DNA of 64,000 bases from CAVQBP01 sp963848195 (lineage in GTDB: Bacteria > Bacteroidota > Ignavibacteria > Ignavibacteriales > Ignavibacteriaceae). The number at the start of each line of letters is the position of its first letter. The first letter of the stretch is position 1. Location of the stretch: assembly GCA_963848195.1 (NCBI GenBank), contig CAWKCY010000016.1:248001-312000 (forward strand), given 5' to 3'. Shown here in pieces: positions 1 to 9,038 of this stretch. The position numbers and the translations under genes were made by a program. The notes beneath the pieces were generated by a model, which was given only the letters and a program-made list of their open reading frames with translations, ran no database searches and was not told where the DNA came from.

Positions 1-1
1 T

Positions 2-2347
2 AGAAAGGAGCTGTTTGTTGATCAAAAAATAACAGAGGATAAAGCCATTTTTTCCTTAAGATTAAAGGGGCTTACGCCAATAATTCCAACCTCGATAAAT
101 AACGGGCAAAGGTTAACAAGTTATTTAAACCTACTTGCTTTCCAGGCACCAATTCATGTAAAAAAAAATTTTGATGATTTAAGATATAAATTCAGAGCGG
201 TCTGTACTGACCTAGTAACCGGAAATCCAGTAATAATTAAAAGCGGTTCTTTAAGTCAGGCAATGAGAGCCAGTTCAAGCGTTTCGTTTTTTCTGTCTCC
301 GGTGAAAATGGATTCATTGATATTGGTAGACGGAGGATTGGTCGCAAATGTTCCTGTAAATATAGCCTCCAAAAGTGGAGCAGATTTTATAATAGCAGTA
401 AATACAACAAGCGGGCTACATTCAAAGTCTGAGCTTACCTTACCCTGGATAATTGCGGATCAAATTATAAGCATTCCTATGAAAATATTAAATGAAGAGC
501 AATTAAATAATGCCAATGTTATAATAAATCCAAACCTTTCGGATAAAGATCCCATTGATTTTACAGAAATAGATACATTGGTTAAAAAAGGATATAGAAG
601 CGGTCTTACCTATGTTCAAAGAATAAAAGAGGAAATAGATTCAATTTATAGTAAGAATTTAGAAAAGAGTGAAGAAAAGTATTTCATAAAGAATGTAACG
701 CTTGAGAACAACTTTTCAATAACCAGCTACCCATCTTTGGTTAAATTAGGATACAGCGATTCAATTTCAAACTACGAGATAGTAAAAACGCTAGGAAATC
801 TTTTAGAATCAGGTGATTATAAAAATGTTGAAGCGAAGGTAACGGAATATGGGAACAGATCCGAAATAAATTTTATTATAGAAAAGAATGCAATTATTGA
901 AAAAATTAACTTAAAAGGAATTAGTCTAATAGATACAGAAAAAGCGGAATCAAGTTTTGAATCTTTAACCGGCAAACCATTCAACAGTAGAAAATTATAT
1001 GCAAAAATCATAAAGATTCTGGAAATATATAGAGGGTTAGGCTATTCGCTGGCAGATTTTGAAAAATATGAATTCCATCCCAATACAGGTGTTTTAAATA
1101 TAACTTTTGATGAAGGGATGATATCAAAAATTGTAATTGAAGGAAATAAATATACAAAACCAAGTATTATTTTAAGAGAATTTCCTTTAAGGAATGGAAG
1201 TTATTTTTCTTATGATGAGGTAAAGGAAGGCTTAATTGATCTTAGGAGCACTAATTTATTTGATGATATAATTCTGACAGTGAAAAGAGAGAATAATGAG
1301 AATATTCTGACGATCAATGTCTTAGAAAAAATATCAAGTCTTGTTAGATTTGGTTTTAGAGTAGATAATGAAGATAAATTTCAAATGAGCATGGATATCA
1401 GGGATGAAAACCTATTTGGAACGGGCACCGAGTTAGGGTTATTGCTTTTCGGTGGTTCAAGGAACAGAGCTTATGTACTAGAACATAAGTCAAACAGAAT
1501 TTTTAATACATATTTTACATATAAGATCAATGCTTTTTACCAATTTGATGATGCATATACGTATAGAAATGACTCCACGGTTTCAGAAAGAGAATTTTCA
1601 AGGTCAATCAATGGAGAATACAGGCAAATATATTATGGTACTTCTTTATCGTTGGGAGCGCAGGTTGAAAAATTCGGAAATTTAATATTCCAGGGAATAT
1701 ATAAATTCGATCAGATTAAGATTAAACAAGGCATAACGGGATTTAACGCATATAAGTTGAAAATTGTAAGCTTAAAAGCGAGTTCAACAATAGATACTCA
1801 GGATAAATATCCATTTCCAGACAAAGGATTGTATTTTTCCGGATTCTATGAAACGGCACAAACGGTATTAGGGGGGGATGTTGGATATTTTAATGTGGGA
1901 TTCAATTACAGGGGTTATGTTACTTTTGGAAGAGTGCATACATTTTCACCCAGAATTAGAATAGGTTTTGCGGATAAGACACTTCCAATAAGTGAGCAAT
2001 ATTCTCTTGGTGGACAGGAGATGTTTTATGGGTTAAGAAAAGATGAATATAGAGGGAGGCAGATATTTTTGACTTCGCTGGAGTATAGATATAAACTTCC
2101 TTTTGAAATTTTCTTTGACACATATTTCAGTGCAAGATATGATCTGGGTTATGTATGGCCAGAGCAGGAACAGATAAGATTTAAGGATTTACACCATGGC
2201 ATAGGAGCAGGTTTATCATTCGATACACCGATAGGTCCTGCTAAATTTTCAGTGGGGAAAAGTTTTTTATTTGAAAAGACTCAAGCAGGGAACCCCGTAG
2301 TTTGGGGAGAAACTATATTTTACTTTTCGATAGGATATTATTATTAA
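2..2347 (+). CDS. Patatin-like phospholipase fused to BamA-type outer-membrane barrel (5' end missing)
   Basis: The frame is open from base 2, so the gene begins before the window. The first part reads as the second half of a patatin domain, with the catalytic-type DGGLVANVP motif at about codon 110 (Asp of the Ser/Asp dyad). The GxSxG serine motif would lie upstream, out of view. Roughly bases 700-1330 look like POTRA repeats (for example KIVIEGNKYTKPSII). The remainder is rich in alternating aromatic beta strands, ends in FYFSIGYYY, and matches the bacterial surface antigen (BamA/TpsB) barrel. Patatin-POTRA-barrel proteins are the type Vd autotransporter/PlpD class and place a lipase at the cell surface. 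That role is inferred. The ATG at 263 is internal to the patatin domain and not the true start. Confidence 0.88.
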   Translation, partial: RKELFVDQKITEDKAIFSLRLKGLTPIIPTSINNGQRLTSYLNLLAFQAPIHVKKNFDDLRYKFRAVCTDLVTGNPVIIKSGSLSQAMRASSSVSFFLSPVKMDSLILVDGGLVANVPVNIASKSGADFIIAVNTTSGLHSKSELTLPWIIADQIISIPMKILNEEQLNNANVIINPNLSDKDPIDFTEIDTLVKKGYRSGLTYVQRIKEEIDSIYSKNLEKSEEKYFIKNVTLENNFSITSYPSLVKLGYSDSISNYEIVKTLGNLLESGDYKNVEAKVTEYGNRSEINFIIEKNAIIEKINLKGISLIDTEKAESSFESLTGKPFNSRKLYAKIIKILEIYRGLGYSLADFEKYEFHPNTGVLNITFDEGMISKIVIEGNKYTKPSIILREFPLRNGSYFSYDEVKEGLIDLRSTNLFDDIILTVKRENNENILTINVLEKISSLVRFGFRVDNEDKFQMSMDIRDENLFGTGTELGLLLFGGSRNRAYVLEHKSNRIFNTYFTYKINAFYQFDDAYTYRNDSTVSEREFSRSINGEYRQIYYGTSLSLGAQVEKFGNLIFQGIYKFDQIKIKQGITGFNAYKLKIVSLKASSTIDTQDKYPFPDKGLYFSGFYETAQTVLGGDVGYFNVGFNYRGYVTFGRVHTFSPRIRIGFADKTLPISEQYSLGGQEMFYGLRKDEYRGRQIFLTSLEYRYKLPFEIFFDTYFSARYDLGYVWPEQEQIRFKDLHHGIGAGLSFDTPIGPAKFSVGKSFLFEKTQAGNPVVWGETIFYFSIGYYY

Positions 2348-2397
2348 TTTTTGAACACATTGTTTGATACCTCTTTTGCGAAACGGATTTTAAATTT

Positions 2398-2414
2398 GCG
2401 AAACGGAGTTTCGC
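2398..2414. repeat. Palindrome GCGAAACGGAGTTTCGC, copy 1
   Basis: A short hairpin-forming inverted repeat lies in the gap between the convergent patatin/BamA gene and the next gene. A half copy (TTTTGCGAAACGG) precedes it at 2374-2386. The same 17 bases, followed again by TTACA, recur at 19543-19559. Position between gene ends suggests a small dispersed repeat or a terminator-like hairpin. There is no T-run. Confidence 0.6.
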
Positions 2415-2426
2415 ATTACAAATTAT

Positions 2427-2975
2427 TTACTGTCCGTTCATTTTATATTCTTCACCTTTTATTTTATAGTTTTTCCCTTTTTCAATATCGCCAACTTTCC
2501 CGTATAATTTTGCAATGATGAAACTTAACCTACTTTTTTCTTCAACGTATTGAAAGCCTTCTTCCATGAAGTTCACAATTCTATCAAAATCCGGGAGATT
2601 TAATTCTTTATTATAAAGTTCGGATGCAATCTCATAAGGTTTAATCGAAGATTTGCCGGCAGCAGCTTTCTTAATATAAACGAATGCAAGTTCCTTGTTT
2701 TTATATGTAGAGCCAGAATCAAGTACATTGGCTACAGCGAGGTAAATCTCAGAAGAAAAGTTAGGAAATTCTTTACTGATTTTTTCAGAAAACATTCCAA
2801 GCTCGTCACTTGAGAGGACCTTGTTCCACAAGAGAATTTTATATAGATCAACATCCTCAATTTTTTGATCAATTGCGAGTCTAAAGGTATCAAAAAGTTC
2901 ATCAGGAGAATTTGATGTTGAGAAGGTTTTTTCGATATCTTTATTTATATCATTATTTTTTAAGGTTTCAGACAT
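2427..2975 (-). CDS. Small alpha-helical (TPR/Sel1-like) protein, function unknown
   Basis: This 182-residue protein has no signal peptide or membrane segment, so it should be cytoplasmic. It is predicted to be nearly all helix, and its C-terminal half (about residues 85-175) reads as paired helices of tetratricopeptide type (for example AFVYIKKAAAG, then SRLSFIIAKLYGKVGDIEKG). I do not recognise a specific family. It runs convergent to the patatin/BamA gene and divergent from the phosphate operon, with a 304-bp gap before the porin that carries Pho boxes pointing the other way. A scaffold role is only a guess from the repeat type. Confidence 0.65.
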   Translation of the reverse strand: MSETLKNNDINKDIEKTFSTSNSPDELFDTFRLAIDQKIEDVDLYKILLWNKVLSSDELGMFSEKISKEFPNFSSEIYLAVANVLDSGSTYKNKELAFVYIKKAAAGKSSIKPYEIASELYNKELNLPDFDRIVNFMEEGFQYVEEKSRLSFIIAKLYGKVGDIEKGKNYKIKGEEYKMNGQ

Positions 2976-3180
2976 TTTGTTCTTATCAGGTTAATAAAAA
3001 TCATAAAGAAGAATTATTTATTTACACCCATAAACTTCAGTAATTCTTATACAAATTCAATACATATCCTAAGATACCTAATAAATTTATTATTTGTTTC
3101 ATATTAAAATTTTTCAAGGTATAACGATAAACTTATCTCACAATAAAAATTTTTTTGTAAAAAACCGAAGTTAAAAATAG

Positions 3181-3230
3181 TTAACCTAATGTTAACATTT
3201 CCTTAACAATAGATTAACATTGAGATAACA
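3181..3230 (+). promoter_or_regulatory. Pho-box array: five TTAACA-type direct repeats at 11-bp spacing
   Basis: Hexamers TTAACC (3181), TTAACA (3192), TTAACA (3203), TTAACA (3214) and ATAACA (3225) are each separated by exactly 5 bp. The PhoP box of Bacillus is TT(A/T/C)ACA repeated with about 5-bp spacers, and the PhoB box of enterobacteria also has 11-bp units. The array lies upstream of a porin-pstSCAB operon, so a PhoB/PhoP-type response regulator is the expected ligand. Confidence 0.85.
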
Positions 3231-3239
3231 TTTGCTCTC

Positions 3240-3247
3240 TATGTTTG
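3240..3247 (+). promoter_or_regulatory. Bacteroidota-type -7 element TATGTTTG
   Basis: TATGTTTG fits the Bacteroidota -7 consensus TAnnTTTG and begins 9 bp after the last Pho-box unit. The matching upstream TTTG is absent at the usual 19-bp distance (the bases there are ACAT), as expected for a promoter that depends on an activator bound at the Pho boxes. The leader to the porin ATG is about 30 nt. Confidence 0.55.
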
Positions 3248-3279
3248 TATGTCTATTAAATAAAAAAGGTGCTTAAACT

Positions 3280-4311
3280 ATGAAAAAACAAAACTTACTT
3301 TTTATCCTTTCACTCATTTTGCTATTTGGAGTGGTTAAAATTAACGCTCAAGCTAAATTCAGCGGACTCATGTTCGGCGATTATTTTTATAATGCGGCTG
3401 CGCATGATTCGACTCAAAAAAACTTCAACGGGTTTCAGTTTAGGAGAATTTATATAACAGGTGATTATACCATTTCAGATAATTTTTCTACCCGTTTCCG
3501 AATGGAAGCAGATCAGGGAGAAATTACAAATAATGGTAAAATTACTACAATGGTAAAAGATGCATGGTTAAAATGGAAAGATATTTTCACAGGTTCAGAT
3601 GTTATTTTCGGTATTTCACCGACACCTGCATTTGATGTTTCAGAAGGAGCTTGGGGGCATCGATACCTTGAAAAAACAATTATGGATTTAGACGGAATCG
3701 TGCCATCACGAGATCTTGGTATTGATTTAAAGGGGAAGTTATCTCAAAGCGGCAGTGCAAAATATTGGGTAAAAGTTGGTAATAATTCAGGTAATTCTCC
3801 AGAAGCAAATAAAGATAAAAGAGTTTATGGCTTGTTGGAATTTGATCCATCGCCAGAACTATTAATTACCGTTTATGGTGATTATGCTTCTTATCCGCAA
3901 GCAGCAAAAAAAGATGTTAATGCTTTTGTAGGTGCAGGCTTCATCAACTTTAGACAGAAAGGTAAATTTTCAATTGGTTTAGAGGCTTTCTTAAAATCAC
4001 AGCAAAACAGTTACACACCACCGAATGGTTCTTTAGGTTCTAAGTCCGGATTTGGTTTATCGATTTGGGCATATGCTAATTTAAGCGATAAAGCTCAAAT
4101 AGTTGGCCGTTTTGATACCTATGATCCAAATACCAATACTAATTCAAATAAAGACGGTAAGAATTTAATACTGGCCGGTCTTCAATTTAATCCAGTGGAG
4201 CATGTTAGTATAACTCCAAACGTAGAAGTTTTTACATACCAGGCAGATTCACCAAATCATGGGGATAGTAATGATATTGTACCAAGAATCACTTTCTATT
4301 GGGAATTCTAA
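3280..4311 (+). CDS. Outer-membrane porin, phosphate-selective OprO/OprP-like
   Basis: The 343-residue protein starts with a signal peptide (MKKQNLLFILSLILLFGVVKINA, cleavage after about residue 23). Short amphipathic beta strands follow and the chain ends in ITFYWEF, with the terminal Phe typical of outer-membrane barrels. FRRIYITGDYTISDNFSTRF resembles phosphate-selective porins. An AAGGTG ribosome site lies before the ATG. It is the first gene behind the Pho boxes and is followed 55 bp later by pstS, so it probably lets phosphate or polyphosphate cross the outer membrane when phosphate is low. Substrate is inferred from context; a general porin is possible. Confidence 0.8.
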   Translation: MKKQNLLFILSLILLFGVVKINAQAKFSGLMFGDYFYNAAAHDSTQKNFNGFQFRRIYITGDYTISDNFSTRFRMEADQGEITNNGKITTMVKDAWLKWKDIFTGSDVIFGISPTPAFDVSEGAWGHRYLEKTIMDLDGIVPSRDLGIDLKGKLSQSGSAKYWVKVGNNSGNSPEANKDKRVYGLLEFDPSPELLITVYGDYASYPQAAKKDVNAFVGAGFINFRQKGKFSIGLEAFLKSQQNSYTPPNGSLGSKSGFGLSIWAYANLSDKAQIVGRFDTYDPNTNTNSNKDGKNLILAGLQFNPVEHVSITPNVEVFTYQADSPNHGDSNDIVPRITFYWEF

Positions 4312-4366
4312 TGAATGAAAGTTTATTATTAAACCAAATTTCTATAATTTAAAAAGGATGATAATT

Positions 4367-5398
4367 ATGAAATCAAAAATCTTATTAACTTCTGTTCTAT
4401 TTTTAGCTGTCTTAGTTGGAGTCAGCAGTGCACAGATGAAATTAAACGGTGCAGGGGCAACATTTCCATATGTAATTTATTCTAAATGGTTTGATGTGTA
4501 TCATCAGAAAACGGGAATAGAATTCAATTATCAGTCGATTGGGAGCGGCGGTGGTATAAAACAGGTTATTGAAGGTACAGTTGACTTTGGTGCTTCAGAT
4601 GCTCCTATGAGTGAAGAACAAATGAAAGAGGTCAAAGGCAAACAGGGTACCGATATTTTACACATACCAACTGTTATGGGAGCAGTTGTAGTAACTTATA
4701 ATCTTCCGAAAGTAGGGAAGGGATTAAAGTTAACTCCAGAAGTTCTTTCAGATATATATTTAGGTAACATAACAAAATGGAATGATTCGAAAATTACGGC
4801 TATTAATAGTAGTTTAGCTCTTCCTAATGAAGCAATTTTTGTAACGCACCGTTCAGATGGAAGCGGTACTACAAATATATTTACCGGATACCTTACCAAG
4901 GTAAGCGATAGCTGGAAAAGTAAAGTTGGTCAGGGAACATCTGTTAACTGGCCAGTTGGTTTGGGGGGTAAAGGAAATGAAGGGGTTGCGGGTTTAGTAA
5001 AACAAACAGAAGGTTCAATTGGTTATGTTGAGCTGGCTTATGCAGAAAAGAATAATCTTCCATATGCAGCATTAAAAAACAAGGCGGGGAATTTTGTTGA
5101 GCCAACATTTGATGCAGTATCAGCAGCGGCAGCAGGATTTATTAAAAATATGCCAGCAGATTTAAGAGTAGAAATAACTAATGCAGATGGGAAAAATTCA
5201 TATCCAATATCCGGATTTACCTGGTTATTGATTTACCAGAACATGAAGGACAAAACAAAAGCGAAAGCTATTGTTAATTTCTTAAAATGGGCAGTGACCG
5301 ATGGCGAAAAATATACCAAAGAACTTTATTATGCCCCATTACCCAAAGAAGTTGTAAAATTAGATGAAAAGAAGATCGCGACAATCTCAACCAAATAA
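4367..5398 (+). CDS. pstS: Phosphate ABC transporter, periplasmic phosphate-binding protein
   Basis: PstS captures phosphate in the periplasm for the PstCAB importer. After a signal peptide (MKSKILLTSVLFLAVLVGVSSA) come the family motifs GAGATFPYVIYSKW, SIGSGGGIKQV, DFGASDAPM and the phosphate-contacting RSDGSGTT. The length of 343 residues is normal. I chose the ATG at 4367 because AAAGGA lies about 9 bases before it; the ATG at 4358 would overlap that ribosome site. Its stop TAA shares a base with an ATG (5398) that begins the disrupted pstC frame, the tight coupling usual for pst genes. Confidence 0.95.
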   Translation: MKSKILLTSVLFLAVLVGVSSAQMKLNGAGATFPYVIYSKWFDVYHQKTGIEFNYQSIGSGGGIKQVIEGTVDFGASDAPMSEEQMKEVKGKQGTDILHIPTVMGAVVVTYNLPKVGKGLKLTPEVLSDIYLGNITKWNDSKITAINSSLALPNEAIFVTHRSDGSGTTNIFTGYLTKVSDSWKSKVGQGTSVNWPVGLGGKGNEGVAGLVKQTEGSIGYVELAYAEKNNLPYAALKNKAGNFVEPTFDAVSAAAAGFIKNMPADLRVEITNADGKNSYPISGFTWLLIYQNMKDKTKAKAIVNFLKWAVTDGEKYTKELYYAPLPKEVVKLDEKKIATISTK

Positions 5399-6413
5399 TG
5401 AGTCTAATAGGTAAAGTAAAAAAAAAATTAGCGGGCAGCAAGCTGATGCAATAAAAAATGTATCGCTTGCTGCTTCTTATTCTGGACCAAGGATAGCCGG
5501 AAAAAATATCGGAGACTTTATATTTGAAAATATAATCCGATTTTTTGCATTTGTGGTGTTTTCTTTAGTGATAGTGATGGCATATGAAATGTTCCGTCAA
5601 TCAAACCTATCAATAAACAAGTTTGGCTGGGGATTTATAACCAACACAACATGGGACCCAGTACATGATAATTTTGGTGCTCTTCCCTTTATATTCGGTA
5701 CTATATTTTCTTCCCTAATCTCTATTTTTATTGCGCTCCCATTAAGTGTAGGGATAGCAATTTTTCTTTCCGAATTTGCTCCCAGATGGCTGGAGCAACC
5801 AGTTTCTTTATTGGTAGAATTATTGGCAGCTATACCCAGTATAGTTTATGGTTTGTTTGGAATGTTTGTAGTGGCACCATGGTTAAGAAAAACTATTGAG
5901 CCGTTTCTAGGGGAACGGTTTGGATTTATATTTTTATTTAAGGGTCCCCCATATGGTTTAGGAATGTTAGCCGCAGCATTAATCTTAACGATAATGATCC
6001 TGCCAATAATTACTTCTATTTCAAGGGATATAATGAAATCAATTCCCGATACCCAAAGGGAAGCAGCATATGCTCTTGGTGCAACAAAATGGGAAGCTGT
6101 TAAGGTTGTGTTAACCGGAGCAAAATCAGGAATACTCGGGGCAACTCTTTTAGGTTTGGGAAGGGCAATGGGAGAAACTATGGCGGTTACGATGGTAATA
6201 GGAAACCGTCCGGAGATATCGTTTTCTCTTTTTGATCCGGGCTATACTATGGCCAGCGTGATTGCAAACGAATTTACTGAGGCAACGTCTGATCTATATA
6301 TCAGTTCATTAATTGAGATAGCATTATTACTTTTTGTTATAACCATAATTTTAAATGCAATTGCAAGAGTAATAGTTTGGAGTGTAACGAAAAAATATTA
6401 TAGAGACATGTAA
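5398..6413 (+). CDS. pstC: Phosphate ABC transporter permease PstC, N-terminus interrupted by a frameshift at a run of ten A
   Basis: PstC is one of the two inner-membrane permeases of the phosphate importer. The main frame shows the family's membrane segments and the permease loop (EAAYALGATKWEAVKVVL). The only start codon in the uninterrupted frame is GTG 5553, which has no ribosome site and would begin inside the first membrane helix. The frame is open back to 5415 and encodes a plausible PstC N-terminus (KNVSLAASYSGPRIAGKN). The ATG at 5398, overlapping the pstS stop, leads in the neighbouring frame through MSLIGKVKKK into the A10 run at 5418-5427 and then stops. One extra A would join the two into an intact protein. 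Either the assembly lost a base, slippage restores the frame, or the gene is damaged. Confidence 0.88.
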
Positions 6414-7258
6414 TGCAGGGTACTATATATTATAAATGGCGCAAAATAAAAAGTAGAATTATGATGACCTTGAGCATAACTTGCGCAATAGTAGCAATTA
6501 TTCCACTGTTTATAATATTATATTATACTGTTTCACAAGGTGTAAGTTCGATTAATTGGGCGTTCTTCACACAAATGCCAAAACCTGCCGGAGAGGCAGG
6601 AGGGGGAATGGCAAATGCACTTGTTGGTACAGGAATTCTTATTGCAATAGGAAGTGTAATTGGATTGCCGGTTGGGATTTTATCAGGGATATATTTATCG
6701 GAAAACAGCAAATCATTGTTTGCAAAAACCGTGAGATTTTTGGCCGAAGTTTTAAATGGTACTCCATCAATTGTAATAGGGGTAGTTGCTTACGTATTGG
6801 TTGTACTTCCGATGAAAAGATTTTCGGCAATTGCCGGAGGGGTTGCGCTTGCGATCTTGATGATGCCGTTAGTAACGCGTACAACAGAAGAAATGATTAA
6901 ATTGATTCCCCATTCTTTTCGGGAGGCAGCCCTTGGTTTGGGAATTCCGAGATGGAAAACAACCTTATTTGTAATTTTACCTGCGGCATTTAAAGGAATA
7001 TTTACAGGTATACTTTTGTCTATAGCAAGAGCTGCGGGGGAAACGGCTCCTTTGCTATTTACTGCGCTTGGAAATAGATTCTGGTCGACACAACTTGATC
7101 AGCCAATTGCTTCACTTACAGTATTTATTTATGATTATTCAAAAGCACCATTTGATAACTGGATCCGGCAGGCCTGGGCTGCAGCTTTAGTACTAATCAT
7201 GCTGGTCATGTTAATAAATATTACTTTTAGATTAGTTACGAGGAAACGGTTTGCATAA
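6413..7258 (+). CDS. pstA: Phosphate ABC transporter permease PstA
   Basis: This is the second inner-membrane permease of the phosphate importer, 281 residues. About six hydrophobic helices are visible, with the coupling loop FREAALGLGIPRWKTTLFVILPAA (residues about 166-188) that contacts the PstB ATPase, followed by the typical ARAAGETAPLLFTA. The ATG overlaps the pstC stop by one base (TAATG), which indicates translational coupling. pstB follows after 14 bases. The gene is intact and of normal length. Confidence 0.94.
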   Translation: MQGTIYYKWRKIKSRIMMTLSITCAIVAIIPLFIILYYTVSQGVSSINWAFFTQMPKPAGEAGGGMANALVGTGILIAIGSVIGLPVGILSGIYLSENSKSLFAKTVRFLAEVLNGTPSIVIGVVAYVLVVLPMKRFSAIAGGVALAILMMPLVTRTTEEMIKLIPHSFREAALGLGIPRWKTTLFVILPAAFKGIFTGILLSIARAAGETAPLLFTALGNRFWSTQLDQPIASLTVFIYDYSKAPFDNWIRQAWAAALVLIMLVMLINITFRLVTRKRFA

Positions 7259-7272
7259 ATTAGGTTCAAATA

Positions 7273-8079
7273 ATGGTTAATACCGGAGTTATATTGAAAG
7301 ATAATATAAGTAGTGAAAGTCATTCCCAACATAAAGAGCGGATTAAAGCAGAAGGCTTAAACGCATATTTTGGAAAAGTTCATGCTATAAAGAATATTTC
7401 ATTATCAATTCCTTCCAATAAAATTTTAGCTATCATTGGCCCTTCCGGGTGTGGTAAATCTACTTTTTTAAGATGTTTAAATAGGATGCATGAAGAGGTA
7501 GGAGGTACAATAACGGGTAATGTATTGCTTGACGGTGAAAATGTTATGAGATATGATCCGGTATACTTAAGAAAGAAAGTTGGAATGATATTTCAAAAGC
7601 CAAATCCTTTTCCAACAATGTCAGTAGCAGATAATGTTACAGCGGGATTAAGATTAAATGGTTTTCATAATAAAAAAAAACTAAAGGAGATTACCGAGAA
7701 ATATTTAAGACAGGCTGCATTGTGGGATGAAGTAAAAGATATGTTAAAACATCCGGGAACAAATTTATCAGGAGGGCAACAACAGCGTTTATGCATTGCG
7801 CGGACATTAGCTGTAGAGCCAGAGGTTATTTTGATGGATGAGCCAGCCAGTGCGCTCGATCCGATATCGACTAGTAAAATAGAAGAATTAATTTTTGAAT
7901 TAAAAAAGAATTACACAATAGTAATAGTAACCCATAACATGCAGCAAGCTGCCAGAGTGAGTGATTACACTGCTTTTTTTCTTTTAGGTGAACTGGTAGA
8001 AACCGATAAAACCACAAAAATATTTACCAGTCCAAAACTAAAGCAAACAGAAGATTATGTGACAGGGAGATTCGGATAA
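7273..8079 (+). CDS. pstB: Phosphate ABC transporter ATP-binding protein
   Basis: PstB powers phosphate import through PstCA. The 268 residues contain Walker A GPSGCGKST, the Q-loop FQKPNPFPTMSV typical of PstB, the signature LSGGQQQR, Walker B VILMDEPASALDP and the switch His in VTHNMQQAARVSDYTAFF. About 28 extra residues precede the ABC domain (KAEGLNAYFGKVHAIKNISLSI). It is the last gene of the operon. No phoU follows, although phoU is the usual partner and signalling subunit. Confidence 0.95.
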   Translation: MVNTGVILKDNISSESHSQHKERIKAEGLNAYFGKVHAIKNISLSIPSNKILAIIGPSGCGKSTFLRCLNRMHEEVGGTITGNVLLDGENVMRYDPVYLRKKVGMIFQKPNPFPTMSVADNVTAGLRLNGFHNKKKLKEITEKYLRQAALWDEVKDMLKHPGTNLSGGQQQRLCIARTLAVEPEVILMDEPASALDPISTSKIEELIFELKKNYTIVIVTHNMQQAARVSDYTAFFLLGELVETDKTTKIFTSPKLKQTEDYVTGRFG

Positions 8080-8497
8080 AAATTGTGTTATATATACGAT
8101 TAAAATTACGAATACGATCACGATTATTCCTTTAGTTCAGAAACTATCCGCAAAGTGGAAAAGTTATTTATTAATAGTTAATAGTTAATTGGGGTTCTAT
8201 TGACAAATAGCGCTTAATAAGCATTGACTTTTAATTCTGGCTCATTACGATTACGATTAAGAAATAAGGAATTCAAACGGCTTTAATACGGAATCAATAC
8301 GGTTTCAAAACGATTTCGAATCGGTTTCAAAACGGTTTCAGAGTAGATTTGACATGGGAGTATCATATAGATGGTTTTATAACCAAACTTTGTATGATAA
8401 TATAAAAAATCAATTCAGGGGATTTGATTTTATTGATGAATTTTGAATAGTTTGCACTTTATTATAATATTAATTAATATTTTCAAAGATTTAGCAA
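8080..8497. other. Intergenic gap after pstB with dispersed repeats
   Basis: There is no credible gene in these 418 bases. They contain ATTACGATTACGATTA-like low-complexity stretches (around 8093-8125 and 8246-8262) and the AACGGTTTCA repeat block annotated separately. There is no phoU remnant and no clear terminator hairpin. Confidence 0.6.
8278..8346. repeat. AACGGTTTCA/AATACGG repeat block, copy 1
   Basis: The units AATACGG, GGTTTCAAAACG and GGTTTCAGAG are strung together at 7-20 bp intervals. A closely related block at 36566-36625 ends in the same GGTTTCAAAACGGTTTCAGAGT, so this is a dispersed element of the genome. Confidence 0.55.
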
Positions 8498-8998
8498 ATG
8501 GGAAAAGAAATTAAAAGACCATCATGGGATGAGTATTTTTTAAAACTCGCAATGTTAGCATCTGAAAGGGCGACGTGTCCAAGGATGCATTGCGGATGCG
8601 TTTTAGTTAAGGATAGATTTGTATTGGCAACGGGATATAACGGATCACTGCCGGGACAGCCGCATTGCGAAGATGCCGGGTGTCTTGTCGTAGATAATCA
8701 TTGTGTAAGAACTAACCATGCAGAGATAAATGCACTAACACAAGCGGCAATACACGGTGCAATGGTAAAAGGCTCTACGGCATATATTACAAATATGTCG
8801 TGTACAACATGTGCAAAGGCATTAATAGCGGCTGGAATAAAAAGAGTGGTTGTATTTTCAGATTTTCATGATACACTTGCCACAAAATTTTATACTGACA
8901 GCGGGGTTGAAATATTAAAACTTCCGATGCCGGATATAATAATAAATTATAATATTGAGAAATATACTTCTGCAAGGAAAACGGAGAAATCGAGATAG
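8498..8998 (+). CDS. dCMP deaminase (ComEB-type cytidine/deoxycytidylate deaminase family)
   Basis: This family converts dCMP to dUMP, feeding dTMP synthesis, in the cytoplasm. The 166-residue protein has the zinc-site motif THAEINAL (His plus catalytic Glu) and SCTTCAKALIAAGIKRVV, where the two Cys complete the zinc site. Extra Cys/His residues near the N-terminus (CPRMHCGC, then HCEDAGC) match the second metal site of dCMP deaminases. The gene stands alone between the pst operon and the LUD gene, which follows after 40 bases. Confidence in the family is high, and moderate in dCMP versus another nucleotide. Confidence 0.88.
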   Translation: MGKEIKRPSWDEYFLKLAMLASERATCPRMHCGCVLVKDRFVLATGYNGSLPGQPHCEDAGCLVVDNHCVRTNHAEINALTQAAIHGAMVKGSTAYITNMSCTTCAKALIAAGIKRVVVFSDFHDTLATKFYTDSGVEILKLPMPDIIINYNIEKYTSARKTEKSR

Positions 8999-9038
8999 TC
9001 TGATAAATCCTTTTTTAAATTATTAATGAGAATACAAA

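Noticed and set aside
6556..6900. Plus-strand frame of 114 codons within pstA
   Set aside because: Out-of-frame shadow of pstA; Cys/Arg-rich composition and no ribosome site.
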